In this document: piece after piece, positions 48,319-59,553 of the stretch
How the letters are laid out: each line of letters starts with the position of its first letter
Position numbering within the stretch: position 1 is the stretch's first letter
Assembly: GCA_028551475.1 (NCBI GenBank)
Contig: CM052355.1
Coordinates: forward strand, 29,353,580 to 29,417,579
Source: Casuarina equisetifolia
Lineage: Eukaryota; Streptophyta; Magnoliopsida; Fagales; Casuarinaceae
Reading direction: 5' to 3'
Length of the DNA stretch: 64,000 nt
The notes under the pieces: generated by a model
What the model was told of the DNA's origin: nothing
Seen by the model: the letters and a program-made list of their open reading frames with translations, nothing else
Databases searched by the model: none
Translations under genes and position numbers: made by a program

Positions 48319-49913
48319 TGTTCGGTGAAAATCTTCATGCAAGTGTATATGTCAAACAAGTAATATAATGATAAATAAAGATATCCTCCCATAAAGATCA
48401 TTGATTACTAGGCCAACTAATTACTAACGATGAATAGTTCCTATAGTTTATCTAATAAATTGAAAGGATAAAATATGAACTAAACAATTAAATTTAACCT
48501 AAACTTGATTAATAAAATATACTAGAGCGTTCAATTTCACTTAATTACTATATATGAATGTAGACCAATTTTACTTGTAAGATTGATTCTACTCATGTGA
48601 TGGTAAAATTTTCTAATTTATTCACTATCCTATGTCTAAGTATAGCGAATCTACTTAGCTCATTAGCTTACTGAAATTCTACATGTGAATTGAAATCAAC
48701 TAAGAGCATTAAAATTTGTGAATATTTCAATTTACACCTAAAGCCACACAAATCATATGGTATATGTCTATCTATATTAATCTATAGTTGCACGTTACAA
48801 GAAGTAACTACATTTCATTTCATGTCAGTCTCTAACATGAAAATCAACTTATCTAAGTAATAGCTAATCACTTAAATACATTAAGTTTAGTAACATGCAA
48901 CTTCACATTCACAAAATATCTCACAAAACACAATAATCATACATTCATGCCACTATAATCAATTACATCATAGTTTGAACAAGATAAACTAAAACATCAT
49001 ATTTACATAAACAAAAATAGTGCAAGAAATTGAACAAAGTATTCTGAAAATTAAAAACATCAAAGCCGTCACCCAAATGTCTTTAATTAAAAGAAAGTTT
49101 AGACAAATTTGCACATCAGAGGGAGGAAGGGGAGCTAGCTGAAAAAGGGGAAGAAACAAGCCAACACACACCACCACACGCTGTCACGCACTGGTGCCAT
49201 TCGTTGCCGCCGCTCTACACAAAAATCTTTGAAAATTGCTGTTGAAAAATTTGCTAATCTACCAGAAAATTGCATCCAAAATGTGGCCACCATCCTTTGC
49301 CTGAAATTGCTTTTTCATCGCTAGAAGCTGCACAGAACAGGTTAGAAAACACACAGATCTGGTAGATCTGCTTCCTCCTTGCCGAAATCACCTCCAATCT
49401 TGTTAAAAAACACTCAGATGGTCGGAAAACAGCAACAACTTTCTCTTTCGCCAAACAAGGATGCAAGAACAGTTGACTTTAGCCCAACCCCACGCGTTCC
49501 TAAAGTCTCGTGTTGTCATGCATAGGCTCTAATTTTTTGGCGAGGGAGAAGCCGCACACTATTTTCCTCCATTTGCAGCTTAACCAAAACCCACTCAAAA
49601 GCTCCTTTTGCCTCCCTATTTAGCATGATAAAAGACTCTTGATAATTCCTTCTTTTCCTTTCTTTTTTTCTTTCTATCTTTTCTTCCTTAACTTCTCATG
49701 TGCTGCACATCACTAGCTGCCTTTACTTTTTATTCTTACTTAATTTCTCTCTTCTTTTGCTTCTTTTCTTTTATTTTTTTTTCTATTTGGGGTTAGTTGC
49801 ATAAAATAACACAAGTTGCATAAATATAAATAAACACAACTATAATTTAATAAAAATTATATTAAATATTACTTAAAATAATAATAATAACTTTATAAAA
49901 TATAAAGTTATCA
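48319..49913 (-). mobile_element. Solo LTR, family L, copy 2
   Basis: In reverse orientation it starts TGATAACT (49913) and ends GAACA (48319), 1595 bp. Flanks are atact and ttgct, so the target duplication has decayed or was altered. It splits an F-box flanking block, which continues at 49914. Fossil; old. Confidence 0.75.
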
Positions 49914-50835
49914 TTGCTTTTTTTTTTTGTACAAAGTTACAAAGACAATCATCAAGTATAGTTATCAGAGGTTAAATTTATATTGGTCCTTGGGAAATAG
50001 ACTATAATAGACATGTAGAAGTAAATGCACATTAACATAAATACAAGAGGATCCTTGTGTATCAAAACATTAAAACAATTGTAGAACATATTGTAAAATT
50101 TGTACTAAACTTTTCCATTGCTATAACAAGCTTTGTCATCATTTTCATCCATTTCACACAAGACCAAATTAAAGGAAAACACAATTCTACCCATTTCTTA
50201 ATTTTGCCATCCAAATTTTCCTATTTCTTGAAAAAGCAACATTTAGCAGCATTAACCATTAGAAGGAAGTTGTGACGTTATGGAACAAATTACAACTCTA
50301 GTGGAACCCTTTTTTTTTTTTTAGGTTAGATAGACATGGATGATATATTTTAAGCATGGTTTATCACATTAATCTTCCATCCAATTGGCATGCAATTTAA
50401 TGTTTTGACTCTTGGACATTTCCTTATTGCAAGCTAACATTCCCAAGAGAACAAAAATATTTTAGCAATCATCAATGGCTCAAACATCCTTAATATTTTT
50501 AAAAGTATAAGAATTAAGGTAGATCAAGTGCAAACCATCCCAATTAAAAACCAAGTGGTATTTGTCATAATTCATTCAATTAAAGAGAACAATGTACAAA
50601 ACTAGAAAGAAACTAAAGCATTATACTAAGAAAAAGAAATGGAGTAATCTCAAGTACAAGTATAGATAACACTAAACAAACTCCCTCTCATCTAAGACCT
50701 AGATTTGCTACATTTAGAAGAATAAGGCTCTTTGCATAATTATCCAAATAAAGTGAATCATTTGGGCCTAAATATGATAATACGTTCTTTGTTGCCAACT
50801 AGGTTCGTAAGAAGGGAAATTTCCAACCTTTATTG
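49914..50835 (-). repeat. F-box flanking block, continuation
   Basis: 49940-50170 mirrors left-arm positions of about 1-230. 50210-50600 resembles 46850-47180. It ends at an F-box gene remnant. Confidence 0.6.
50660..50835 (-). pseudogene. F-box gene 3'-end remnant
   Basis: It aligns with 32880-33050 of F-box copy 2. The codons for the end of the associated domain (YLD.Y, SLVLLN and ANL-like residues) and the stretch actaggttcgtaagaa are recognisable. The frame is broken and upstream coding sequence is absent. Confidence 0.6.
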
Positions 50836-51351
50836 GATTGCTTTTTGCTTCGTACAAGATTTAAGCAAATGGATAACACCACATTAGTGGTTATTATATA
50901 TGTATATCACTACCTATACTTGTTAATGTTTACTCTTCTATTTTGTCAATCACATTTGACATAGCATATCTTAACAATACCTTATTTCAATTAATGCAAC
51001 AAAGCAAGAAGAAAGGAAGGCACACATCATGGAAGAAAAAAGAAAAGAGTAAATGGAGTAGCAAAGATACCATACATATCTATTTCTTTAGAATTTCTTT
51101 TTTAAAGTAAACAAAGGCAATACCTTGACAAGTTTTATTAATAACAACAAGACAAAACATAATAACCATATCTTAATTAAGTACAAAGGGCAGGGTGTAA
51201 GCTTAAAACCCTTAGGAAATAGAAAAACACATATATATTAAATTGTCACACACAAAAAAAAAAGAATGATAAAATATATTACGCAACACATACATTTAAA
51301 TGTATGGAGGCCTATAGTTATCTCAACCTAACTAATCCTTTATGAAGACAA
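50836..51351. other. AT-rich intergenic DNA
   Basis: No supported gene or matched repeat. Confidence 0.4.
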
Positions 51352-52986
51352 CTAAGTGATAACTCTATTTTATATAGAGTTATTGTTATTATTTTAGGTT
51401 ATATTTAATATAATTTTATTAAGTGATATTTATATTTAATTGTATTTAAGTATGTTTTTGTTATTTTAGGTATCAAACCCAAAATGGAAGAAAAGTAAGG
51501 AAATAAGCAAAAATTGGAAGGAAAAGAAAAGAAAAAAGAAAGGTAGGTCACGTGAGTGGAAAACACGTGGGACCGCAGGAGAGAAAAAGAGGCCGATTAA
51601 CAAAACAAAAAGGGGAGTCGGGCTTTTATCGGGGAAGAGAGAGAGAAACCGAGAAAGGGAGAAAAAGACCGGCGGCGGACGAATCAAGGAAGGGGATCTC
51701 GCCGGAGCTCAAAGACGACGCGCAACAGCGCGCGTCTCAGGCGTAGAACGCGGCGGTCGTGCGACAGCCGACCGCCGTTGTCTTTTCCGGCGAGAACCCA
51801 TCACCGGCGTTTGAAGTATAGTTTCCGGCCGTTTTATAGCGATTTCCGGTGATCTGAAAGCAGATCTGGGCTCCTAGAGTGATTTCTGGCATTTCTGTAG
51901 CAGATTGGAGCAGTTTCACGGCGGTTTCCGGCGACAACGGCGAAAGCCATCCGAGCCTTCTCCGCTAGATCTACGTTGTTTTGCTGCAGATTTGGGCGAT
52001 ATCTCGTTAGATCGGCAATCTAGGGATCGTGACCGGCAATTTCTAGAGGTTTACGTGAAGAATGGTGGCGGCGCGTGACCGGCGCGTGACCGGCGACTGG
52101 CCGCCACGTGGCGGAGGCGCGTGGCAGCGCGTGGAAGCTCCTTTTCACCCCGTTTTTCTGACAGAACCTCTTCGACCCCCTGATGTGCAGATTTGTGCAA
52201 TCCTTTTGTGATTTGAAGACATTTTTGGTGACAGCTTAATGTTTTTAATTTACAGAATGTTTTGTTCACGTTTTTGCACTGATTTCTGTTATGTAAATAT
52301 GTTGTTTTAATTTATTGTGTTAGAGCTACGATGGAATTTGATTATGATGTATGAATGATGAGATTGTTTGTGTTTTGTGAGATATTTTAGGAATGTGAAG
52401 TTGTATGTTATTGATCTTGATGCATTTAAGTGATTAGCTACCACTTAGATGATCTGATTTGCATATTTGAGTTCGAACGACGACGATATGCAGTTGCTTC
52501 ATGTAATATGCAACCATAGATTAATATGGATAAAAATATACCATATGATTTGTGTGGCTTTAGGTGCAAACTGGAATATTCACATATCTTAATGCACTTA
52601 GTTCATTTAATTCATATGTAGACATACAGGGAGTTAATGAATTAAGTAGGTTCGTTACACCTAGACATAGGGTAGTGAATAAATTAAGAAATTTCGCCAT
52701 CATATGAATAGAATCAATTTTGTAAGCATAAATGATCAACATTTGTACCGAGTAATTAGGTGAAATCAGAAGCTCTAGCACATTTCGTTTATTAAGTTTA
52801 GATTAAATTTAGTTATTAAATTCATGTTTTACTATTTTTGTTGGCTAGATAAACTCTAGGATCTATTCACCATTAGTAATTAATTAGTTTAGTAAACACC
52901 AGTCTTCGTGGGATGATATCTGTACTTATCATTATATTACTTGTTCGACATGTACACTTACATGTAGAATTTCACTGAACACTAAG
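51352..52986 (+). mobile_element. Solo LTR, family L, copy 3, with 5-bp target duplication, beside RLP1
   Basis: The LTR is 51357-52981 (1625 bp), TGATAACT to GAACA, flanked by ctaag at 51352-51356 and 52982-52986. Its middle (51.55-52.15 kb) is GC-rich and differs from copies 1 and 2. It ends 44 bp past the RLP1 stop codon, inside what should be the RLP1 3' untranslated region, and points toward RLP1. Fossil. Confidence 0.85.
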
Positions 52987-53025
52987 CATGGGTGAGACAT
53001 CTTATGAGAATTACTTGTTTCATGA

Positions 53026-55998
53026 TCAACATCCTTTCTTACTCGCTTTCCTTATTTTGAAGGTCTTTAATAGCCAATCTTGTTTCCTTACAAACAAAAT
53101 GTGTCTTATTACTCCTCCAAAAGTTAGTCCAATTGCATATCTGATGGCCACTGCTTTCCAACCAAAGTCTTGACTTTCTTTTAATTCTTTTAAGATTAGA
53201 GATGGAGTAAGGGGCTTAATAGGATTCACACATTTCCTTGTTAGTGGTGGGCCACACAACCCTAGATTTCCTTGAAATGAGTCATTTCCAAATGTATTGA
53301 ATTGTTTCCCTTGAGGTACGGGACCAGAGAGATTGTTATAAGAAACACTAAAGAATTCTAAGAAAGTAAGTTGTGTTAGTTGTTGTGGAATCCTCCCTAC
53401 CAACTGGTTTTGAGAAAGGTCTAATGCTTCCAATTCTGAAAGTTTTTCCATGGCTATTGGGATCTGCCCAATAAGATTATTATTGGAAAGATTTAGCAAA
53501 TAACATTTCCTTAAATTTCCAATAGATTCTGGAATTTGACCAACAAATTTGTTGCTTGAGAAATCCATGGCAGCAAATCCTTCTTGAACTTTCACATACA
53601 AAATATTTGTGCCTTTGTTTGTTAAATTCATAAAGAAATTGTAAGGTGGAAGTGAATAAGAAAAATTAGAACCAACATCTATTGGTATGTCTGGGACTTC
53701 ATTCATGTATGTTAAGTTATGCATATCCTCAAATTTCCTAGACTTCCAATTTTCAAAAAGCACATAGGGCAACTTTCCTGTAAAATCATTGTGAGAGATG
53801 TCAATGATTCTCAAGTTTGGGAAATTAAAACAAGTTTCTGGAGTCCCTACTAGACCATAGAAATTGTTTGACCGCAAATTCAAAACTTCTAAATTTGGTA
53901 GATGGCCTAACCAATACGGAAAGGAATCATTGAATTGGTTATCACTAAAATCAAGGAACCTTAGCATTGTATTGTTGGCCAACGATCTTGGTAAAGGCCC
54001 TTGGAATTTGTTTTGACTAATAATGATCATCTTTAATCTAGTTCCACTTGTCCACATTTTTGGAATGCTTCCCTGAAATTTGTTCCTTTGCAAAATAACT
54101 ATTGATAAAGAAGCAATAGAGTTGCCTAAGCATGGAGGAAGTGGGCCACTTAAGCTATTATTAGCCAAATCAAGGACTTGAAGAGAACTCAAATTGCAAA
54201 AGATTTCTGGTATATTTCCAGTCAAGGAGTTCTGTGCGGCCATAAAAAATAAAGTGGACAATGGTGGGATAGGAAGTGATCCTTGAATCAAATTGAAGCC
54301 AAGATCAAGCACTTGTAGACTAATCCATGGGGGAAACATTGGTTGTTGACCAAAGCTAGTGAGAAAGTTATTAGAAAGATCAAGAAGTTGCAGGCTTGTT
54401 TTGCTTACATTCCATATCCAATTTGGGACTTGACCATGGATGTTGTTGCCAGCCAACCTTAAGTACTTCAGCTTATCTTGGTTTCTAAGGAAATTTGGAA
54501 ACTCACTTAAGTTGCACGAAGAAAGCCCTAATGCTTCAAATTGTCTAAGAGTTGCATTGGAAGTGGGTACTTCAATAAGCAGAGATAATTTATTGCCAGA
54601 AAGATGCAAGGATACCAAGTGTTTAAGGTTAAAAAATTGGATGAACTCCACAGTGCCATTAAGATGGTTGTTAGAAAAATCAAGAAATTCAAGATTCTTA
54701 AGCTTAAAGATTGAGTTTGGAATTTGGCCAAGAAGTTCATTGGCTGCTAGGTCTAAGAAACGTAATTGGCTACAAGGTCCCAAAGTAATTGGACCAGTTA
54801 ATTGATTGCCATTTAGGACAAGGGCAGTCAATCTACTCTCATTCATAAGCCCAAAATGCACTTCACCACTTAATTGATTGGTGGCAATATGACAATTAGA
54901 GAGTTGCTCAAGGTTTCCAAGTGAAAATGGGATATTGCCCACAAATCCATTATTTGAAAGGTCAAGGTAAATGAGTTTTGTAAGGTTTCCAAGTGATAAT
55001 GGGATATTACCGCTAAAGGCATTATGTGGAAGGGCAAGGTAAGTGAGCTTTGTGAGATTACCCAATGAAGGTGGTATAGATCCTGTGAAGTTGCAATACC
55101 CCATACTTAATAAAGTCAATGAATCAAGATTTCCCAAGGAAATAGGTAGCTCACCAGACAAACTTGTCCACGAGAGGTGCAATTCCTCAAGTGGAGCACT
55201 CCATGTAAAGCTTGGCAAAGAACCAATAATCCCTTCATTCTCATTCACATTTAGGTTTCGTAGATTTGGCAAGTTAAAAATTCCTACAGGAATTCTCCCA
55301 AACAAACCACATGATTTGAGAGTGAGAGACATTAAGGAAGTCAAATTTGTTACAATATCAGGCATCGTGGAGTTGATGCTAACCCAACTCAAATCCAACT
55401 TTTCTAAGTGAGTTAGATTTCCAATGAGTTGTCTTAGGCTAAGATTTCCAGGGCGAAAAACATGCTCATTTCTAGATAGATCAAGGGACGACAAGTTTGA
55501 TAATTGTGAAATTTCTAATGGAATTGCACCAGAATAGCCAGACCAAGAGAGATTAAGCTCTTTTAGTCCAACAAGATTACGTACCTGGGATGGGATCTGG
55601 GAATAGTTGAAGTCATTGTTGAAAAGGTTAAGCACTTGGAGGTGAACAAGGCGAAAAAGGCTGCTACTAGAGTTAAAGGAACCATAGAGAAGGCTGCTGC
55701 TAAGGTCAAGGCCAATTACATGACCCGTGTGGTCATCACACTCCACCCCATCCCAACGGCAGCAGTCACTTTTGTTTCTTTCTAGTTTCCATGATGCAAC
55801 CTTTGGATAAGCCGAAGGATCACCATAAGAGGCATTCTTGTTTAGGATAAAGCTTTCCTTGAATTGCAATAAGGCCAACTTCTCATCATCATGGCATAGG
55901 GGTTGAGTGAGAGGAGAAGGGTGAGTGAGTACAAGACGCACTTGTGAAATCAAGAAAAGCAAGGGTAAGATCACAATGATAGAAAGCGGTGAGCCCAT
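53026..55998 (-). CDS. RLP1: Cf-type receptor-like protein, intact frame
   Basis: This is a cell-surface LRR receptor without a kinase. Family members detect apoplastic pathogen or self molecules and signal with SOBIR1- and BAK1-type kinases. ATG at 55998 opens a signal peptide (MGSPLSIIVILPLLFLIS) and the cap with CHDDEKLALLQFKESF and CCRWDGVEC. LRRs of 23-24 residues fill about residues 95-745. A non-LRR island follows (about 745-800, ending LTNKGTNILY), then the final LRRs, the cap with NLGLCGPPLTRKC, and a membrane segment at about 948-969. The tail is short and basic. The length of 990 residues is normal and the gene is intronless, as in the family. Two arginines lie within the membrane segment (AIRYAIG and GVIRHI), where RLP2 has glycine at both positions. 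A solo LTR abuts the 3' end. Confidence 0.93.
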   Translation of the reverse strand: MGSPLSIIVILPLLFLISQVRLVLTHPSPLTQPLCHDDEKLALLQFKESFILNKNASYGDPSAYPKVASWKLERNKSDCCRWDGVECDDHTGHVIGLDLSSSLLYGSFNSSSSLFRLVHLQVLNLFNNDFNYSQIPSQVRNLVGLKELNLSWSGYSGAIPLEISQLSNLSSLDLSRNEHVFRPGNLSLRQLIGNLTHLEKLDLSWVSINSTMPDIVTNLTSLMSLTLKSCGLFGRIPVGIFNLPNLRNLNVNENEGIIGSLPSFTWSAPLEELHLSWTSLSGELPISLGNLDSLTLLSMGYCNFTGSIPPSLGNLTKLTYLALPHNAFSGNIPLSLGNLTKLIYLDLSNNGFVGNIPFSLGNLEQLSNCHIATNQLSGEVHFGLMNESRLTALVLNGNQLTGPITLGPCSQLRFLDLAANELLGQIPNSIFKLKNLEFLDFSNNHLNGTVEFIQFFNLKHLVSLHLSGNKLSLLIEVPTSNATLRQFEALGLSSCNLSEFPNFLRNQDKLKYLRLAGNNIHGQVPNWIWNVSKTSLQLLDLSNNFLTSFGQQPMFPPWISLQVLDLGFNLIQGSLPIPPLSTLFFMAAQNSLTGNIPEIFCNLSSLQVLDLANNSLSGPLPPCLGNSIASLSIVILQRNKFQGSIPKMWTSGTRLKMIIISQNKFQGPLPRSLANNTMLRFLDFSDNQFNDSFPYWLGHLPNLEVLNLRSNNFYGLVGTPETCFNFPNLRIIDISHNDFTGKLPYVLFENWKSRKFEDMHNLTYMNEVPDIPIDVGSNFSYSLPPYNFFMNLTNKGTNILYVKVQEGFAAMDFSSNKFVGQIPESIGNLRKCYLLNLSNNNLIGQIPIAMEKLSELEALDLSQNQLVGRIPQQLTQLTFLEFFSVSYNNLSGPVPQGKQFNTFGNDSFQGNLGLCGPPLTRKCVNPIKPLTPSLILKELKESQDFGWKAVAIRYAIGLTFGGVIRHILFVRKQDWLLKTFKIRKASKKGC

Positions 55999-56060
55999 AT
56001 TGTTATCACTTTTGTTTGTTTGGCGATCACAATACGATGGAAGTTAAATAATATGCGGCC

Positions 56061-56070
56061 TAATTTATAG
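56061..56070 (-). promoter_or_regulatory. TATA box of RLP1
   Basis: On the minus strand this reads ctataaatta, about 63-72 bp upstream of the ATG, leaving a leader of roughly 35-40 nt. TTGAC cores (the WRKY-factor W-box core) lie at 56171-56175 and 56319-56323, consistent with defence regulation but too short to prove it. Confidence 0.55.
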
Positions 56071-56089
56071 CGTGGGCAGAGCGCTAGGT

Positions 56090-56560
56090 GGACAGCACAG
56101 AAATCAGGTCTTTTGCTTGTGCCAAGGGTAACTGCGGTGATACTCAGCTGATGTGAAGCCGCCTGCTTGAGTCAAACACGCCAAAAGAAGTGGCCTCAAA
56201 TTTTAAATACGGATTGCATGATTCAATGCTTTTGGGTAGAAGACTGGAAAAATCAAACATGACGCCCCTTAGTTGCCTTCGGTCGCTGCAATGGGATCAG
56301 TCTCTAAACAAGACACAATTGACTGACCTTCATTTGGAGAAGTTATTTCGACTACCCTGACAGTCTCTACTGCAAGTGGTAGGAAGAAGGGAAGAGGTAT
56401 CAACGACCGACGTTTTAAGGATTTATTTTCCTAATTCCTGTCTCTCTACCATCGTCAACACACTGCAGCAGCACCTCGGTTTATCTGTCCACCTTTATCC
56501 TCTTCTGACATTTTATTGGTTTATCTGTCCACTTCGGTTTTTTAAGTGCTTGCTAATTAA
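56090..56560. repeat. RLP promoter-proximal direct repeat, copy 1
   Basis: It matches 57800-58235 in the same orientation: gccgcctgcttga, tcaaacacgcc, aatcaaacatg, and the block from ttcctgtctctctaccatcg to cacctttatcctcttctg. It includes the RLP1 upstream region. Confidence 0.75.
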
Positions 56561-56569
56561 ATCAAGCAC

Positions 56570-57130
56570 GCGAGCTTTTATCGGTTAAGGGTCCAAGACG
56601 TCTTATGCAAACTAGCACAAAAATGCTCATCATCTTTTAGAAAGAAATGAAAAGTACTAGTGTGATTTAATTCTTTTAGGTAGAAAAGGAGGAAAGTCAA
56701 ACATGCATGCCCCAGAATTGACTCATGTCGTTGTACCAGGGTCAAAGTAACTCCGCTCAACTTTTGAAAGTTATATATAAAATTCCTCTGATAATAACAA
56801 TGGCTTTGAGAGTTAAATATTTGTCTTAAATAGTCTTTTATGATGGCTGTTTGCTAGTCTTTTACGTATAGATTGGTTTGCTTTTGTTTCCAACTCAATC
56901 CAATTGTTCCCACTATCAAAGTTTTGAAGTTAAAGCAAAAGGTTAAATGTAGACGTTTGTCTAATCTGCTTTCTTGACAAGCCCAAGATATTTTCCCAAA
57001 GTAGAGCGGCATTCACAGGACCAAAGCTAGTCAAATGATGATGGCCACCAATTACTAATCCACTTACCTGTCTTAGATATGGCAGTGGCTTTAAAAGCGT
57101 TCAACCCGACTAAAGTACATGTAAATCGTC
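56570..57130 (+). repeat. RLP-upstream module
   Basis: Reverse-complement relative of 5580-6160. It is repeated at 57340-57790 and in part at 59110-59440. Non-coding. Confidence 0.6.
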
Positions 57131-57205
57131 TTTTGCGGATGAAGCTTTCGTTGAATTACATCAAGATTGCGTTCCTATCATCATAGTGCAGGAATTAAGA
57201 AGATA
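57130..57205 (-). pseudogene. Tiny RLP N-terminal remnant
   Basis: Minus-strand translation gives a YDDRNAILM-stop-FNESF pattern matching the HDDERLALLQFKESF cap of the RLPs. It lies between two upstream modules, so another RLP gene once stood here. Confidence 0.55.
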
Positions 57206-57339
57206 AGAAGAATAACCGTTTACACGACGTAAGTTCCATTTTCAAACATGATTAAGTAGTTGTAGGATAACTACCCATGTACATAACTAACCCAAATATG
57301 TCTTCCCATGTATTGCAATCATTTTCTGAATTGTTGACA

Positions 57340-58235
57340 TTTTTCAAATTTCACTTAATTCTGCCAGCTTTATTGTCAAAGTAACATTACTCAACTAACT
57401 CAAATTTGCATTAAATAGTCTTCTATAGTGGTTGTTTACTAGACTTTTACGTATAGATTGGTTTAGTTTTGTTTCACACTCAATCTAATCGTTCCCACTA
57501 TTAAAGTTTTGCAGTTGTAGGGATATCAAGCTCTTCTTTTCTTCTTTGTTGGCAGGCCAAGCTTTTCTCCAAACTTGACTGGCATTCACAAGAACATAGC
57601 GAAAGCAAGTCATTAACGATGTCGGCCACTAATTACTAAACCAATCACCTTAATTGGCTTTAGTAGCGTTCACATTGACTACGATGCAAGCAAATCGTCA
57701 TTTGCTGATGACGAAGACTAATTTTATTAATGAAATCTCTCTCGTAGAAAGGAATATTTAACGTGCAAGTAGATAAAGAAAAGTGAGTGAAGGATCATGC
57801 CCTTTTACCAAAGTTTCACTGGACCCCATGTTTACTTGTGCCAAGAAATCTTTTAAGTCATTGGCGTTACTCTCAACCCAGGTCAATTCGTTTGCGTGTG
57901 CCAACGATCTTTAAGTAATTGCGTTGATACTCAACTGATGTCAAGCCGCCTGCTTGAATCAAACACGCCGGAAAGTTTTTTGGGCTAATGGTCCTAAAAC
58001 TTTTTGTGGGAACTTTCACCGAAGTGGCTTCCATCTTCTGGAAAGAAGTGAAACTACCTGCCTCAAATTTCAAATATGGATGGCATGAATCAATTCTTTT
58101 GGATAGAAGATTGGAAAAATCAAACATGGCGCTCAGTCCTAATTCCTGTCTCTCTACCATCGTTTACATACTGCAGCAGCACCTCGGTTTATCTGTCCAC
58201 CTTTATCCTCTTCTGCCATTTCATTGATAACTGAC
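57340..58235 (+). repeat. RLP-upstream module and promoter-proximal repeat, copy 2
   Basis: It holds the second copy of the upstream module (57340-57790) and of the promoter-proximal repeat (57800-58235). The short frames in it (57873-58160 and 57988-58227) are not shared with copy 1. Confidence 0.6.
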
Positions 58236-58379
58236 ATTCGAATATCGGTCAGTTGAAAAAGACGTCTAATTGTTGTATTGTTTTTTTTCTTTAACCACTT
58301 CTCTTTCCAACGTTCAAGAGTGCTGATGATTCTGTTTCTAATCTGTTTATGTTCCATCATCCATCTTAAAACTTGGTAT

Positions 58380-58840
58380 ATCAAAGTTCCCGTTCATGTG
58401 CTCAGTTTCTGATATTTAGAAAATATAGAAGACAAACATACGAAAGACTCATTTTCTATACTATTATCAAAAGCAAAAGAGTAACATCAAAAAGACCTAA
58501 AACAACATACGAATGGAGCTTTCATATACAATCATGCAATCACTTTCACCACACGAGGTGATTTTTGTTAAACAAAAGCGCACATCAAATTATGGTAACT
58601 TCATACTCTATTTTTCTTAGGTACCGTGACACAATATGCATTGCTTGAATTCAGGGGAAACAGTATCTGCTCACACAAATCATTATCTAAGATAATTTTT
58701 AAGCAGATCAAAGCAACCCTAGAACATTCTGACAAATCAGAGGGAACCTCTGTGGTGCTGTGTCAATCTTGGCCTCACCTTCATGCCATCCCCAAAAGAC
58801 AGCCCAAAAAGACCCCTTCTTGCGTCCACCAGCAGAATAT
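58380..58840 (-). repeat. F-box 3' flanking module, minus copy
   Basis: The blocks around cttggcctcaccttcatgcc, gtaacttcatactctat and gtgctcagtttctgatattt match the module in reverse. No F-box coding sequence is beside it. Confidence 0.55.
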
Positions 58841-59109
58841 ACGCTTATCTTAAACGTTATTTTATGTAAAAAAAAATATACACATTAAATCAGTAGAGAA
58901 ATTAGACAATACTTGTCACTTAATGCAACTTTGATACCATAAATGAGAACTATTATTAAATCATCCGGGATGAGTGACTGAAATTTTCTTCTTCAAATTC
59001 ATATAATATCTTCCGTCCCCTATTAGCAAATTGATGCCACTTTCAAGAAGAAATCTTCCGCCTAAGGAGCAATAATAAGACAGTTTTAATCCATGATTCC
59101 ATGAAACAT
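58841..59109. other. Short unassigned intergenic stretch
   Basis: Nothing recognised. Confidence 0.4.
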
Positions 59110-59440
59110 TTTTAGCTCAATGAGTGCGTGCAGCTTTCAAGATGTTGTCTTATCGACCGCGATTTTCCCGCTTTAAATGGTCTAAGATTTTTTATGCTAA
59201 CTATCACAGAAGTGGCCATCATCTTTTAGAAGGAAATGAAAAGATAGCTGCATGATTCAATTCTTTTAGGTAGAAAAAGAGGAAAATAAAAAATGCATGC
59301 CCTAGTATTGACTCAGTCGTTGTACCCAGTCAAAGTAACTCCGCTCAACTTTTGAAAGTTATATCTAAAATTCTTCTAACAATAACATTGGCTCTGAGAG
59401 TGAATATTTGTCTTAAATAAAATCTTTTATGATGGTTGTT
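59110..59440 (+). repeat. RLP-upstream module, partial, in front of RLP2
   Basis: It matches 56590-56830 in the same orientation (ttgtacc...gtcaaagtaactccgctcaacttttgaaag region). It ends about 110 bp before the RLP2 frame, without a promoter or signal-peptide segment between. Confidence 0.65.
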
Positions 59441-59553
59441 TATGTTGGTGTGTCAAAGGTTCACCAACCATTTAGGTCCTATAATCAAGTTGATTACATT
59501 GTAATTATTGCGTATATTTCCATTCCATACATCCTCTCAAGGAAAGCTTCATC

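Noticed and set aside
51466-52269. Open frames in the GC-rich part of the solo LTR
   Set aside because: They lie within the LTR, are absent from the other two copies, and look like composition effects.
54440-55411. Plus-strand frames inside RLP1, and similar minus-strand frames inside RLP2 (59584-61745)
   Set aside because: Antisense shadows of repeated LRR codons.
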